Source of the DNA: JABDIY01 sp963803845
Lineage (GTDB): Bacteria > Actinomycetota > Acidimicrobiia > Acidimicrobiales > SZUA-35
Direction of reading: 5' to 3'
Assembly (NCBI GenBank): GCA_963803845.1
Contig: CAWDNZ010000004.1
Coordinates: forward strand, 1,860,001-1,924,000
DNA length: 64,000 bases
In this document: in pieces, positions 53,173-61,773 of the stretch
Numbering within the stretch: position 1 is the stretch's first letter
How the letters are laid out: every line of letters starts with the position of its first letter
Position numbers and translations under genes: made by a program
The notes under the pieces: generated by a model
Seen by the model: only the letters and a program-made list of their open reading frames with translations
What the model was told of the DNA's origin: nothing
Database searches by the model: none

Positions 53173-54219
53173 ATGATTCGCCTGCTCACCGCGGCCGGAA
53201 TGGCCTTCGCTCTCAGTGCCTTGGGAACCAGATTCCTCATCGACATTCTCACGAGGAACCGAATCGGTCAGCCAATCCGAGAGGACGGACCAGAAGGACA
53301 CCACATCAAGGCGGGCACGCCAACCATGGGGGGGATTGCCATCGTTGGCGGAGCGTTCTCCAGCTATTTCCTCAGTCACCTGTTGATTGGCGGAATCTTC
53401 ACCAGGTCCGGTCTACTGGCCATCGGAGCCATCAGCGGAGCGGGGTTTGTTGGGTTCATAGACGATTGGTTGAAGGTGTCCAAGGAGCGAAATCTCGGTC
53501 TGAACAGTCGCGCCAAGATGTTCGGATTGCTCACGGTGGCGTTCGGCTTTGCGATCGGCACCCAACTCTTCACCGGTACTCGCACCGAGCTCTCGTTTAC
53601 TCGTTATACGGGCTTGGACCTCGGCCACTACGGCTGGGTCTTCTGGGCGGTTCTTCTGATCATCGGCTGCAGTAATGCCGTGAACCTCACCGATGGGCTG
53701 GATGGCCTCGCGGCTGGTTCTGGGATCTTCTCCTTCGCAGCCTATGTGCTCATCGGCTTCTGGATTTTCCGGCAGGCCGGTGCTCGGGCGGCCCTCTACG
53801 ACGTTCCCCACGCCCTGGACCTTGCCGTGGTCGCAATTGCGATGGTCGGGGCCCTCGCCGGTTTCCTCTGGTTCAATGCGGCACCGGCGGAGATTTTCAT
53901 GGGCGACACCGGTTCGCTGGCGATTGGTACCGGATTGGCCGTTCTCGCCCTGCTCACCAACACGCATCTCCTGCTGCCCATTATCGGTGGGGTCTATGTG
54001 GCCGAAACGCTCTCGGTGATCTTCCAGGTCGGATACTTCAAGGTCACCAATGGCAGCCGTCTCTTTCGGATGGCACCAATCCATCACCACTTCGAGCTCA
54101 AGGGCTGGCCCGAGACGAAAGTCATCGTTCGTTTCTGGCTCATCTCCGGCGGACTCATGGCCGTGGCGCTGGGGTTGTTCTACGCTGACTGGGTCGGCGC
54201 AGTGGAGTTTCAGAAATGA
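53173..54219 (+). CDS. mraY: Phospho-MurNAc-pentapeptide translocase MraY
   Basis: Transfers phospho-MurNAc-pentapeptide to undecaprenyl phosphate, giving lipid I. The ATG at 53173 gives 348 residues, a standard length with about ten membrane helices. Active-site motifs are KAGTPTMGG, FIDDWLKV, NAVNLTDGLDGLA, FNAAPAEIFMGDTGSLA and APIHHHFELKGW. It overlaps ftsW by 4 bp. murD, usually between the two, is absent. Confidence 0.96.
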   Translation: MIRLLTAAGMAFALSALGTRFLIDILTRNRIGQPIREDGPEGHHIKAGTPTMGGIAIVGGAFSSYFLSHLLIGGIFTRSGLLAIGAISGAGFVGFIDDWLKVSKERNLGLNSRAKMFGLLTVAFGFAIGTQLFTGTRTELSFTRYTGLDLGHYGWVFWAVLLIIGCSNAVNLTDGLDGLAAGSGIFSFAAYVLIGFWIFRQAGARAALYDVPHALDLAVVAIAMVGALAGFLWFNAAPAEIFMGDTGSLAIGTGLAVLALLTNTHLLLPIIGGVYVAETLSVIFQVGYFKVTNGSRLFRMAPIHHHFELKGWPETKVIVRFWLISGGLMAVALGLFYADWVGAVEFQK

Positions 54220-55940
54220 CCGAAGCCACCACCCTGACCCGGCGTCCTCCCGCGAAACGGGCGGAGAAGCGTGCAACCGCGCCGAAGAAGGCACCAGCGA
54301 CCAAGCGCAACGTCGCCACGACGAAGCGCGCCAGGGTGGCCAAACGCAAGACTGCCACGACCAAACGGGCTGCAGCGACCAAACGCAAAACCGCCACGGC
54401 CAAACGCAAAACCGTCACGACCAAACGGGCGGCAGCGACCAAACGCAAAACCGTCACGACCAAACGGGCTGCAGCGACGAAACGCAAAACCGCCACGACC
54501 AAACGCAAGACCGCCACGACCAAACGGGCTGCAGCGACCAAACGCAAAACCGCCACGGCCAAACGGGCGGCGACAACGAAACGGACCGCTACGACGAAGC
54601 GTGCTGCCCCAAAGCGGGCGGCGACAACAAAGCGGGCGGCCACAAAGAAGCGGGCGGCGACAAAGAAGCGAGCGGCGACCGCCCATCGGACCGCCACCTC
54701 GAAGCGGGCTGCAGCGAAACGGGTGGCTCCCACACGATCGGCTGCGCAGAGGCGAGCAGTGGTGCGCAGGCCCGAGGCGCGGGAGACTCTGCGTCAGACC
54801 CTTCAATGGCGGCCGCAGCGAACGGCGAAACTCCCCGCCACGGACGTGGGGGAGCGGCTGGGTTGGTCAATCACAGTCCTGGTGATCGGCCTGACGCTTT
54901 TCGGTCTGGTCATGGTGCTGTCGGCGTCGTCGGTTTCCAGCGTTCACAAGTTTGACTCATCGCCGTTCTTCCAGTTCTCCCGCCAACTGCGGTATGCGAT
55001 CCTCGGTGCGGTCGCATTTGTTGTCGGAAGTCGGATGAACTACCGCACCGCCGCTCGATTGGCCTACCCCGCTGCGATCGTCAGCGCAGTTCTGCTCGTG
55101 GCCGTGTTGCTCCCGGGGGTCGGGAAGAACGTGAACGGGTCGAGCCGCTGGCTGGCGCTGGGCCCAGTGGTGATCCAGCCCGCTGAACTGGCGAAACTCG
55201 CCGTGATACTCGTGGCGGCCACGATTCTCAGCCGGCGCGAGAACCACATGCATTTGTCGGAGCGAACGATCCGTCCGGTGCTGTTCGTTGTTGGCGTTTT
55301 CTCGGCGCTGCTCATCCTTCAACCCAAACTCGGCACTCCCATCATCATGGGGACTGTTGCGCTTCTGATGCTGTTCGTTGCAAAGGCTCACCTTGGGCAT
55401 CTGACAAAATGGGCACTGTTCGGCATGGGCGGCGCAGTGGTGATGGCGTACGCCGCTCCATATCGCCGGAACCGGGTGCTGGCATTCTTAGACCCGTGGG
55501 AGACCGCCGACGGCATTGGCCTTCAAACGATTCAAAGCCAGGTTGGTATTGCCTCCGGCGGTTTGTTGGGCCGGGGGCTTGGTGCCAGCCGGGCGAAGTG
55601 GGGATTCCTACCCGAAGCCCAGACCGACTTCATCTTTGCCGTTGTCGCCGAGGAACTCGGTGTGGTTGGGGGCCTTGCCCTTGTCCTTGGATTTGGGCTC
55701 TTCGGCTACCTCGGCTTTCACACCGCCCTTCGAGCCCCGGATTCGTTTGGCCGTCTGCTGGCGGCTGGACTCACGATTTGGATCATCACTCAGGCCACGC
55801 TCAACATCGGTATGGCGCTTGGACTCATGCCCATCACCGGCGAGCCCCTGCCGTTCGTGTCAGCGGGCGGTTCCAGCCTCGTCACCACGCTGTTCGCCAG
55901 CGGCTTGTTGGTAGGAGTAGCCCGACGAGGTCATCACTGA
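54216..55940 (+). CDS. ftsW: FtsW glycosyltransferase with histone-H1-like N-terminal tail
   Basis: SEDS peptidoglycan polymerase, 574 residues against the usual ~400. Residues ~215-574 are a complete FtsW: about ten helices, SSRWLALGPVVIQPAELAKL, QPKLGTPI, LPEAQTDFIFAVVAEELG and GEPLPFVSAGGSSL. Residues 1-205 are a basic tail made of hexa- and heptapeptide repeats such as KRAAAT and KRKTATT, almost only K, R, A and T with no acidic residues from ~18 to ~185. FtsW's N-terminus is cytoplasmic, so the tail faces the nucleoid. DNA binding is inferred from composition. Confidence 0.93.
   Translation: MTEATTLTRRPPAKRAEKRATAPKKAPATKRNVATTKRARVAKRKTATTKRAAATKRKTATAKRKTVTTKRAAATKRKTVTTKRAAATKRKTATTKRKTATTKRAAATKRKTATAKRAATTKRTATTKRAAPKRAATTKRAATKKRAATKKRAATAHRTATSKRAAAKRVAPTRSAAQRRAVVRRPEARETLRQTLQWRPQRTAKLPATDVGERLGWSITVLVIGLTLFGLVMVLSASSVSSVHKFDSSPFFQFSRQLRYAILGAVAFVVGSRMNYRTAARLAYPAAIVSAVLLVAVLLPGVGKNVNGSSRWLALGPVVIQPAELAKLAVILVAATILSRRENHMHLSERTIRPVLFVVGVFSALLILQPKLGTPIIMGTVALLMLFVAKAHLGHLTKWALFGMGGAVVMAYAAPYRRNRVLAFLDPWETADGIGLQTIQSQVGIASGGLLGRGLGASRAKWGFLPEAQTDFIFAVVAEELGVVGGLALVLGFGLFGYLGFHTALRAPDSFGRLLAAGLTIWIITQATLNIGMALGLMPITGEPLPFVSAGGSSLVTTLFASGLLVGVARRGHH
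54240..54720 (+). repeat. Low-complexity repeat region in ftsW
   Basis: Short units such as ACCAAACGCAAAACCGCC and ACCAAACGGGCTGCAGCG alternate irregularly in 18- and 21-bp steps, keeping frame throughout. The tail encoded can grow or shrink by slippage without frameshift. Length variation between strains is expected. Confidence 0.85.
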
Positions 55941-57055
55941 TGATGCGCGTAATGATTGCCGGAGGCGGTACCGCCGGGCATACCAATCCTGGAATTGCGG
56001 TTGCCGAGTCACTGGTCGAAATGGGTCTTTCAGCGGACGAGATCGGGTTTGTCGGCAGCACGCGGGGCAATGAGGCAACGCTGGTTCCTGCGGCGGGCTT
56101 TCACCTCGACGTTCTGGCCGGGCGTGGAATACCTCGGTCACCAAGTGTGGCGGCGTTGAAGAGTGTCGGCGAACTCCTCCGCGGTGGGCTGTCGGCGGTT
56201 CCCCTCCTCAGGATGCGCAAGCCCCAAGTAGTGCTCTGCCTTGGCGGCTTCGCCGCCTTCGCTCCCAGTGCCGCTGCGCTCATCTTGAGAATCCCTGTTG
56301 TGGTGACGGAGCAGAATGCTCGTGCCAGCCTGGTCAACCGAATCATCGGCCGATTTGCGGCGGCCTCAGCCATTCCGTTTCCTCCCACGCAACTTCCCCG
56401 AGCCGTGTTGTGCGGCAACCCCACCCGCCACGCTGTGACGTCCCTGCTGGCAGACCACTCCGCAGAACGGAGGGCTGCGGCGCGCCGACGGTTCGGAGTC
56501 CATGACAATGCCACTGTTCTCATCGGAATCTGGGCCGGATCTCTCGGCGCCGACAGCGTCAATCGAGCCGCCCGAGACCTGGCCTCGATGTGGCACGACC
56601 GGGCCAACCTCTCCATCCACCACGTGGTGGGCCGTCGCAACTCGGATGCGCTGGCGCCACTAGAACGAGACGGGGCTCTTACCTACCGGACCGTTCCGTA
56701 CGAGGATCACATGCCCGAACTCCTCCTCGCCGCCGATCTGGCCGTCACACGAGGTGGCGCCAGCACTGTCGCTGAGCTGAGCATCGCCAATCTTCCCGCC
56801 GTGATCGTCCCGCTGCCGCATGCGCCACGAGATCACCAGCGGGCCAATGCAATGGAAGTGGTCTCCGCGGGCAAAGGGGTGATCATCGACGATGATGATC
56901 TGTCGGGCGCAGCCTTGGCCTCAGCACTCGAACCCCTCCTCGAGGCCGAAGCTCGTTCTGCTTTGCGGGCTGCCGCTCCCACCGTTGATCATTCCCGTGC
57001 TGCCGATGAGGTGGCGAAGCTGCTTTTTCGCCATCTGAAGGACGGGAGTCCGTGA
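55940..57055 (+). CDS. murG: UDP-GlcNAc transferase MurG
   Basis: Adds GlcNAc to lipid I, giving lipid II. ATG at 55940 (TGATG overlap with ftsW), a second ATG one codon later; 371 residues. Landmarks are VMIAGGGTAGHTNPGIAVAE, GSTRGNEATLVPAAGF, CLGGFAAFAPSAAAL, VTEQNARASLVNRI, VTRGGASTVAELSIANLPAV and DHQRANAME. The GSQGA loop reads WAGSLGAD, slightly divergent. Ends overlapping murC by 4 bp. Confidence 0.95.
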   Translation: MMRVMIAGGGTAGHTNPGIAVAESLVEMGLSADEIGFVGSTRGNEATLVPAAGFHLDVLAGRGIPRSPSVAALKSVGELLRGGLSAVPLLRMRKPQVVLCLGGFAAFAPSAAALILRIPVVVTEQNARASLVNRIIGRFAAASAIPFPPTQLPRAVLCGNPTRHAVTSLLADHSAERRAAARRRFGVHDNATVLIGIWAGSLGADSVNRAARDLASMWHDRANLSIHHVVGRRNSDALAPLERDGALTYRTVPYEDHMPELLLAADLAVTRGGASTVAELSIANLPAVIVPLPHAPRDHQRANAMEVVSAGKGVIIDDDDLSGAALASALEPLLEAEARSALRAAAPTVDHSRAADEVAKLLFRHLKDGSP

Positions 57056-58485
57056 TGGCCACCCCCGCGGTGCCGAACCCCCTCGACCTGTCTCAACGGA
57101 CAACTGTCCACGTGGTTGGGTGCGGAGGTACCGGAATGGCGCCGATCACGGCGCTGCTCCAGCACATGGGTCACGCGGTGAGCGGCTCCGACCAAAACCC
57201 GTCGGAGACCGTGGCATCGTTGCGGGCAATGGGCGTCCCGGTAACCATCGGTGCCGACTTCGGGCGCATCCCCGAAACTGCGGCCATCGTGCGGTCCACC
57301 GCAGTGCCAGATTCTCACCCAGAGGTGAACGCTGCGGTTCGCGCCGGTAGGGCCGTCCGGCGGCGCGCCGACGCGCTTGCGGGCATCACCGCTCAGTTCC
57401 GCACCATCTCGGTGGCCGGAACCCATGGGAAGACCACGACGTCATCCATGATCGCGGCAGCACTGGTGGGTTCGGGCGTGTCCGTGACCAGCGTGATCGG
57501 CGGTCGCCTTATCGGGGTGGAGCAGCCGGTGCCGGGCGCCCTACTAGGGGAGCCCGGGGGCCTCCTCGTGGTGGAGGCCGACGAGAGCGACGGGACCTTT
57601 GTTGAACTCGAGTCCTCGGTTGCCGTTGTGACCAATATCGAGGCGGACCACCTGGAGTTCTACGGAGGTGAAGAAGGTCTGTATGCGGCCTTCGACACCT
57701 ACCTCACTGCGGCCAGCTTGACCGCGGTCGTGGCCTGTGGGGAGGACCCCGGCGTGAGGGGAGCCCTGCGGCGTACCGGGCTTGTCGGCGATCCTCGTGT
57801 TATCACCTACGGGCGATCGACAACGGATACCGTGCGCCTGGCCTTTTCGGCTTCGGATTCCACCGTGTGCGTCAACGGTGTTGACTACCCGATAACTCCG
57901 CAACTCCCCGGTCTCCACAATGCGCTCAACATGACGGCTGCCATCGCCGCCGTGGTTGCCGTGGGTGGCGACGTACCTGGGGCGATCGACGGATTGAATA
58001 GTTTCGCTGGTGTTGGGAGGCGGTTCGAGGTTCGCGGTTGCGCCAATGACATCACGGTGGTGGACGACTACGCCCACTTGAACGGGGAGATCGCCGCCGC
58101 AATCCGGGCAGCCCGGGATGTTGCCTCTGGCCGAGTGATCGTGGCTTTCCAACCCCATCGATTCAGCAGAACGGCCGCACTCTGGGAGACCTACGCTCCC
58201 GCTCTTGCCAACGCTGATGCGGTTGTGATCACCGACATCTACCCCAGTGGAGAAACGCCCCGCCTCGGTGTGTCGGCCGACCTCGTCGCCGGAGCGCTTC
58301 GGGAACTGGCACCAGATCTCACCGTTGTCCAAGTGGGCCCCGCAGGCGAGGTCCCAGCGGCGATAGCCGATATCGCTCGACCCGGTGACTATTGCCTACT
58401 GCTCAGCGCTGGCGACCTGCCAACAATCGCCGACCAGACCCTGGAACTTCTGGGTCACGACACGAGCCGAGCCACAGATGGATGA
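57052..58485 (+). CDS. murC: UDP-N-acetylmuramate-L-alanine ligase MurC
   Basis: Adds L-Ala to UDP-MurNAc. 477 residues (GTG 57052 or ATG 57055). Rossmann start VHVVGCGGTGMAPIT, ATP loop SVAGTHGKTTTSSMIA, VVEADESDGTF, NIEADHLEFYG, VDDYAHLNGEI and FQPHRFSRT. The usual DDYAHHPTE is DDYAHLNGE here, a change in a normally conserved loop. It overlaps murB by 8 bp. Confidence 0.95.
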   Translation: MMATPAVPNPLDLSQRTTVHVVGCGGTGMAPITALLQHMGHAVSGSDQNPSETVASLRAMGVPVTIGADFGRIPETAAIVRSTAVPDSHPEVNAAVRAGRAVRRRADALAGITAQFRTISVAGTHGKTTTSSMIAAALVGSGVSVTSVIGGRLIGVEQPVPGALLGEPGGLLVVEADESDGTFVELESSVAVVTNIEADHLEFYGGEEGLYAAFDTYLTAASLTAVVACGEDPGVRGALRRTGLVGDPRVITYGRSTTDTVRLAFSASDSTVCVNGVDYPITPQLPGLHNALNMTAAIAAVVAVGGDVPGAIDGLNSFAGVGRRFEVRGCANDITVVDDYAHLNGEIAAAIRAARDVASGRVIVAFQPHRFSRTAALWETYAPALANADAVVITDIYPSGETPRLGVSADLVAGALRELAPDLTVVQVGPAGEVPAAIADIARPGDYCLLLSAGDLPTIADQTLELLGHDTSRATDG

Positions 58486-59452
58486 ACTTGCAGCAACGGT
58501 TGCGGCTCTTGTGAAGGCGCTTCCCGGGCGGGTCGCGGTGGGTGGATCGGTGGGAGAACTCTGCACCTACCGAGTTGGGGGGCATGCCGCCGCGGTGGTT
58601 CTGATCGACTCCGTGGCGGAACTCGAAATCGTCCGAGAGTGCGGCTCGGCCAGCGTTCCGTTCCTGATCGTAGGCGCCGGGTCGAACCTGCTGGTCGCCG
58701 ACGCCGGATTTCCCGGGATTGTGCTGAAGCTCGGCGAGGAATTCTCCTCGGTGGAAATCGTCGATCGCGACGCGACGACTGCTCGGGTGGTCGTTGGAGG
58801 AGCGGCGATGCTTCCTCGGGTGGCCCGTCAGCTGACCAACGACGGTGTTCAGGGATTTGAGTGGGCGGTTGGGGTGCCGGGGACGGTTGGGGGAGCAATT
58901 CGAATGAACGCCGGAGGCCATGGGTCCGATATGGCGGCCACCGTCCACTCGGTGTCCATCTTCAACTTGCGAACCGGCGGACCCAACCAATGGACGGCGG
59001 CTGACTTGGAGTTCGGTTATCGCCGAAGCAGTGTGGGGCCTGATGACATTGTCCTCTTCGCTGAGTTGTTGCTGAGTGACGGTGGGCAGTCGGATGACAC
59101 GATCGTTCAGGGCAAGCGGGAGCTGACCGAGATCGTTCAGTGGCGTAGGGCCCATCAGCCGGGGGGCCAGAATGCCGGCTCGGTATTCGCCAACCCGCCC
59201 GGCGACTCCGCCGGTCGGATGATCGATGCGTGCGGTCTGAAGGGGTTCCGGATCGGTTCGGCCAGCGTGTCAACAAAACACGCCAATTTCATTCAGGCCG
59301 ACCCGGGCGGCTCGGCAGATGATGTTGCCGCGGTGATCGCCGCCGTGCAGGCAAGAATCAAGGAACGCTTCGGTGTTCGACTACACGTAGAGAACCGCCT
59401 CGTGGGCTTTGGAGCCCACGATGAACAGGACCTGATAGAGGAGCAAGAATGA
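58478..59452 (+). CDS. murB: UDP-N-acetylenolpyruvylglucosamine reductase MurB
   Basis: FAD enzyme making UDP-MurNAc. ATG 58478, 324 residues. FAD motifs are VGAGSNLLVADAGFPGIV and GVPGTVGGAIRMNAGGHG; the active site includes FGYRRSSV, the NAGSVFANPPGDSAGRMID segment (Ser proton donor) and a C-terminal VENRLVGFG. The stop overlaps ftsQ (ATGA). Confidence 0.95.
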   Translation: MDELAATVAALVKALPGRVAVGGSVGELCTYRVGGHAAAVVLIDSVAELEIVRECGSASVPFLIVGAGSNLLVADAGFPGIVLKLGEEFSSVEIVDRDATTARVVVGGAAMLPRVARQLTNDGVQGFEWAVGVPGTVGGAIRMNAGGHGSDMAATVHSVSIFNLRTGGPNQWTAADLEFGYRRSSVGPDDIVLFAELLLSDGGQSDDTIVQGKRELTEIVQWRRAHQPGGQNAGSVFANPPGDSAGRMIDACGLKGFRIGSASVSTKHANFIQADPGGSADDVAAVIAAVQARIKERFGVRLHVENRLVGFGAHDEQDLIEEQE

Positions 59453-60477
59453 GCGCCACCGTCACCCAAAAGCGGGCAGCCAAGAAGCCATCGGAAAAGA
59501 CGAAGAAGATGGTCGCCAAGAAGGCCGGGAAGAGGACAACGACCAAGCGGCCCGCTGCAAAGAAGGGCGTGGCGAACAAGAGGTCGGCTAAGAAGAAGTC
59601 AGTAGTCGCAAGGAAAACGACGGCGAAGAAGTCGGCAGGCCGAGGACGCAGGCCGTCAGGAGCCAGCACTTCAACGCAGGTCGGAGCACGCAACCTCACC
59701 GCAAGAGCCGCTGAGGTGCGCGCTCAGCGACGCCAGCGGCGACGGAGTGTGGTGATTGTGTTGGCGGCAATTACTATTACGGCGGCCGGAGCCATCGGAG
59801 CCATTCGGTCGCCGCTTCTCGACATTGACGCCGCCGAAGTCATCGGGGCGTCCGAGGTTTCGGTGGCGGAGATCCAGCAAGCCGCGGCGGTGCCGATTGG
59901 TATGTCGATGGTAGATCTCAACCCGGGAATCATTGCAGCCAGGGTGGAGTCGATTCCCACGATTCGGAGCGCAAATGTCCGTCGCGGCTGGGACGGTGTT
60001 GTGCGAATCGAGGTGACCGAAAGGGAGCCCACATTGGCGCTCAAAACGCCGGCGGGATATGTACTTGTAGACGACGACGGGCGTCAGGTTCGGACTTCGG
60101 AAGTGCTTCCTGATGGGTTTTTGCCAGTGATTGGTCTACAAGCCAGTGGTGTTGCCGGAGACCCTGCACCCCCTGGAACGAGCTCTGTTTTGCGCTTGAT
60201 GGAGGCCATCACTGCCCCGGTTCGGAATGAGGTGAGCGAGGTCATCGTGACGGGCGCCGAAATCGCTCTCACCCTTACAGATGGGGGACGGGCGGTATTT
60301 GGAGACGACCGAGAAATCGAGGCCAAGGTGGTGAGCTTGGAGACGCTGCTGCTCTCGGTGGATATGCGCTGTGTTCATGAGATCGACCTCACAGTGCCTT
60401 CTGCTCCAGCTTTGTCAAGAATTGGCGAAAAGGGTAATCCCCGGGACGGACTGGCCGATCTGACAAAGTGTTCGTAA
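59449..60477 (+). CDS. ftsQ: Cell division protein FtsQ/DivIB-like, with Lys-rich tail
   Basis: 342 residues. Residues ~6-68 form a basic tail (KRAAKKPSEKTKKMVAKKAG, then KRTTTKRPAAKK and more), like a histone H1 C-terminus. A second basic patch (RRQRRRS) leads to one membrane helix (~101-118). The POTRA domain (~121-195, SPLLDIDAAEVIGASEVSVA onwards) and beta domain are extracytoplasmic. As a bitopic type II protein its tail is cytoplasmic. Third divisome protein here with such a tail. Confidence 0.9.
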   Translation: MSATVTQKRAAKKPSEKTKKMVAKKAGKRTTTKRPAAKKGVANKRSAKKKSVVARKTTAKKSAGRGRRPSGASTSTQVGARNLTARAAEVRAQRRQRRRSVVIVLAAITITAAGAIGAIRSPLLDIDAAEVIGASEVSVAEIQQAAAVPIGMSMVDLNPGIIAARVESIPTIRSANVRRGWDGVVRIEVTEREPTLALKTPAGYVLVDDDGRQVRTSEVLPDGFLPVIGLQASGVAGDPAPPGTSSVLRLMEAITAPVRNEVSEVIVTGAEIALTLTDGGRAVFGDDREIEAKVVSLETLLLSVDMRCVHEIDLTVPSAPALSRIGEKGNPRDGLADLTKCS

Positions 60478-60510
60478 TCAAACGGACACCAGTTCACAGT
60501 AAGTAGTCAC

Positions 60511-60529
60511 GCGAAGCAGCTCGCTTCGC
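60511..60529 (+). promoter_or_regulatory. Hairpin in the ftsQ-ftsZ gap
   Basis: GCGAAGC-AGCTC-GCTTCGC, a perfect 7-bp stem, stands 34 bp after ftsQ and 58 bp before ftsZ. There is no T-tract, so it is not a classical terminator. It may be an mRNA processing or stability element that raises ftsZ output. The 109-bp gap should also hold an ftsZ promoter, which I cannot place. Confidence 0.45.
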
Positions 60530-60586
60530 ACTAGCGTTACAAGCCGTGAGTCTTCCATCACCCAAGGAACAAGGACCTGCATCGGA

Positions 60587-61744
60587 ATGAACACCCAAAA
60601 CTATGTGGCTGTCATCAAAGTCGTCGGCGTCGGCGGCGGTGGATGCAATGCCGTTAACCGAATGATCGACGCTGGCATGCGGGGTGTTGAGTTCATCTCG
60701 GTCAATACCGACGCGCAATCGCTGCTGATGAACGATGCCGAGATCAAGATCCACATCGGACGCGAACTCACCCGCGGACTGGGTGCGGGCTCTGACCCAG
60801 CCATCGGTCAACAGGCCGCAGAAGAACACCGTGAGGAGATCTCTGCCGCTCTTGAAGGTGGCGACATGGTGTTCATCACCGTGGGCGAAGGTGGTGGCAC
60901 CGGTACCGGCGCCGCTCCCGTTATCGCCGAGATCGCCAAGAATCAGGGCGCTCTCACAATTGCCGTGGTCACCCGCCCGTTTGGCTTCGAAGGTCGACGC
61001 CGGGCCACCCAGGCCGAAAGTGGGATAAGCCGCCTGAAAGAAAAAGTCGACACCCAGATCGTAATTCCCAACGATCGGTTGCTCTCCATCGCCGATGAGC
61101 GCACCAGCATGATCGATGCGTTCAAGATGGCAGACGAGATCCTGTTGTCCGGTGTTTCGGGAATCACCGACCTCATTACCACCCCCGGCCTCATCAATAC
61201 CGACTTCGCCGATGTCCGCATGATCATGTCCGACGCCGGTTCGGCGCTCATGGGCATTGGTCAGGCAGCCGGTGAAGGGCGTGCGCTCAGCGCGGCGCGC
61301 TCAGCTATCGCTAGCCCCCTCCTCGAGGCATCCATCGAAGGGGCTCGAGGGATTCTGCTTTCAATCGCCGGGAGCAGCGAATTGGGGCTCTTCGAGGTCA
61401 ACGAAGCGGCGGAGATCATCCACGACGTTGCTCACCCGGAGGCCAACATCATCTTTGGCACCGTGGTCGACGAGAACATGGGTGAAGAGATTCGTGTCAC
61501 TGTCATTGCCGCCGGATTTGACCGCTGGGATGGTGAGCCCAGCCCGGAGCGGGGAATGAATTACGGTGCCGGTTCGGGCGGGTCAGCGGGCCGGGCGAGT
61601 GCCAGCACCACCGGTCGCTACGATGCCTTCCTCGACGAACAACCAACCGCCGACCATGGTCGCACCCGTCAGGCGATCGACGTCTTCGCCAATGATGACG
61701 ACGACCTCGATGACGACTTCGACGTTCCCTCGTTCTTGAAGTAG
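60587..61744 (+). CDS. ftsZ: Cell division GTPase FtsZ
   Basis: 385 residues. GTP-binding parts are VGVGGGGCNAVNRMI, FISVNTDAQSL, the tubulin signature GGGTGTGAAPVIAEIAK and NTDFADVRMIMSDAG with the T7-loop Asp. A short acidic linker precedes the C-terminal peptide DDDFDVPSFLK, which binds partners such as SepF. The start MNTQNYVAVIKVVGVGGGG is standard. No ftsA is present, as usual in actinobacteria, where SepF anchors FtsZ. Confidence 0.97.
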   Translation: MNTQNYVAVIKVVGVGGGGCNAVNRMIDAGMRGVEFISVNTDAQSLLMNDAEIKIHIGRELTRGLGAGSDPAIGQQAAEEHREEISAALEGGDMVFITVGEGGGTGTGAAPVIAEIAKNQGALTIAVVTRPFGFEGRRRATQAESGISRLKEKVDTQIVIPNDRLLSIADERTSMIDAFKMADEILLSGVSGITDLITTPGLINTDFADVRMIMSDAGSALMGIGQAAGEGRALSAARSAIASPLLEASIEGARGILLSIAGSSELGLFEVNEAAEIIHDVAHPEANIIFGTVVDENMGEEIRVTVIAAGFDRWDGEPSPERGMNYGAGSGGSAGRASASTTGRYDAFLDEQPTADHGRTRQAIDVFANDDDDLDDDFDVPSFLK

Positions 61745-61773
61745 CCATTCCGCCGCTTCGGCTTGCCGATCCA

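Noticed and set aside
54216..54840. A separate histone-like protein gene before ftsW
   Set aside because: The basic repeats run in frame into FtsW without a stop or new start, and ATG 54216 overlaps mraY; it is one protein.
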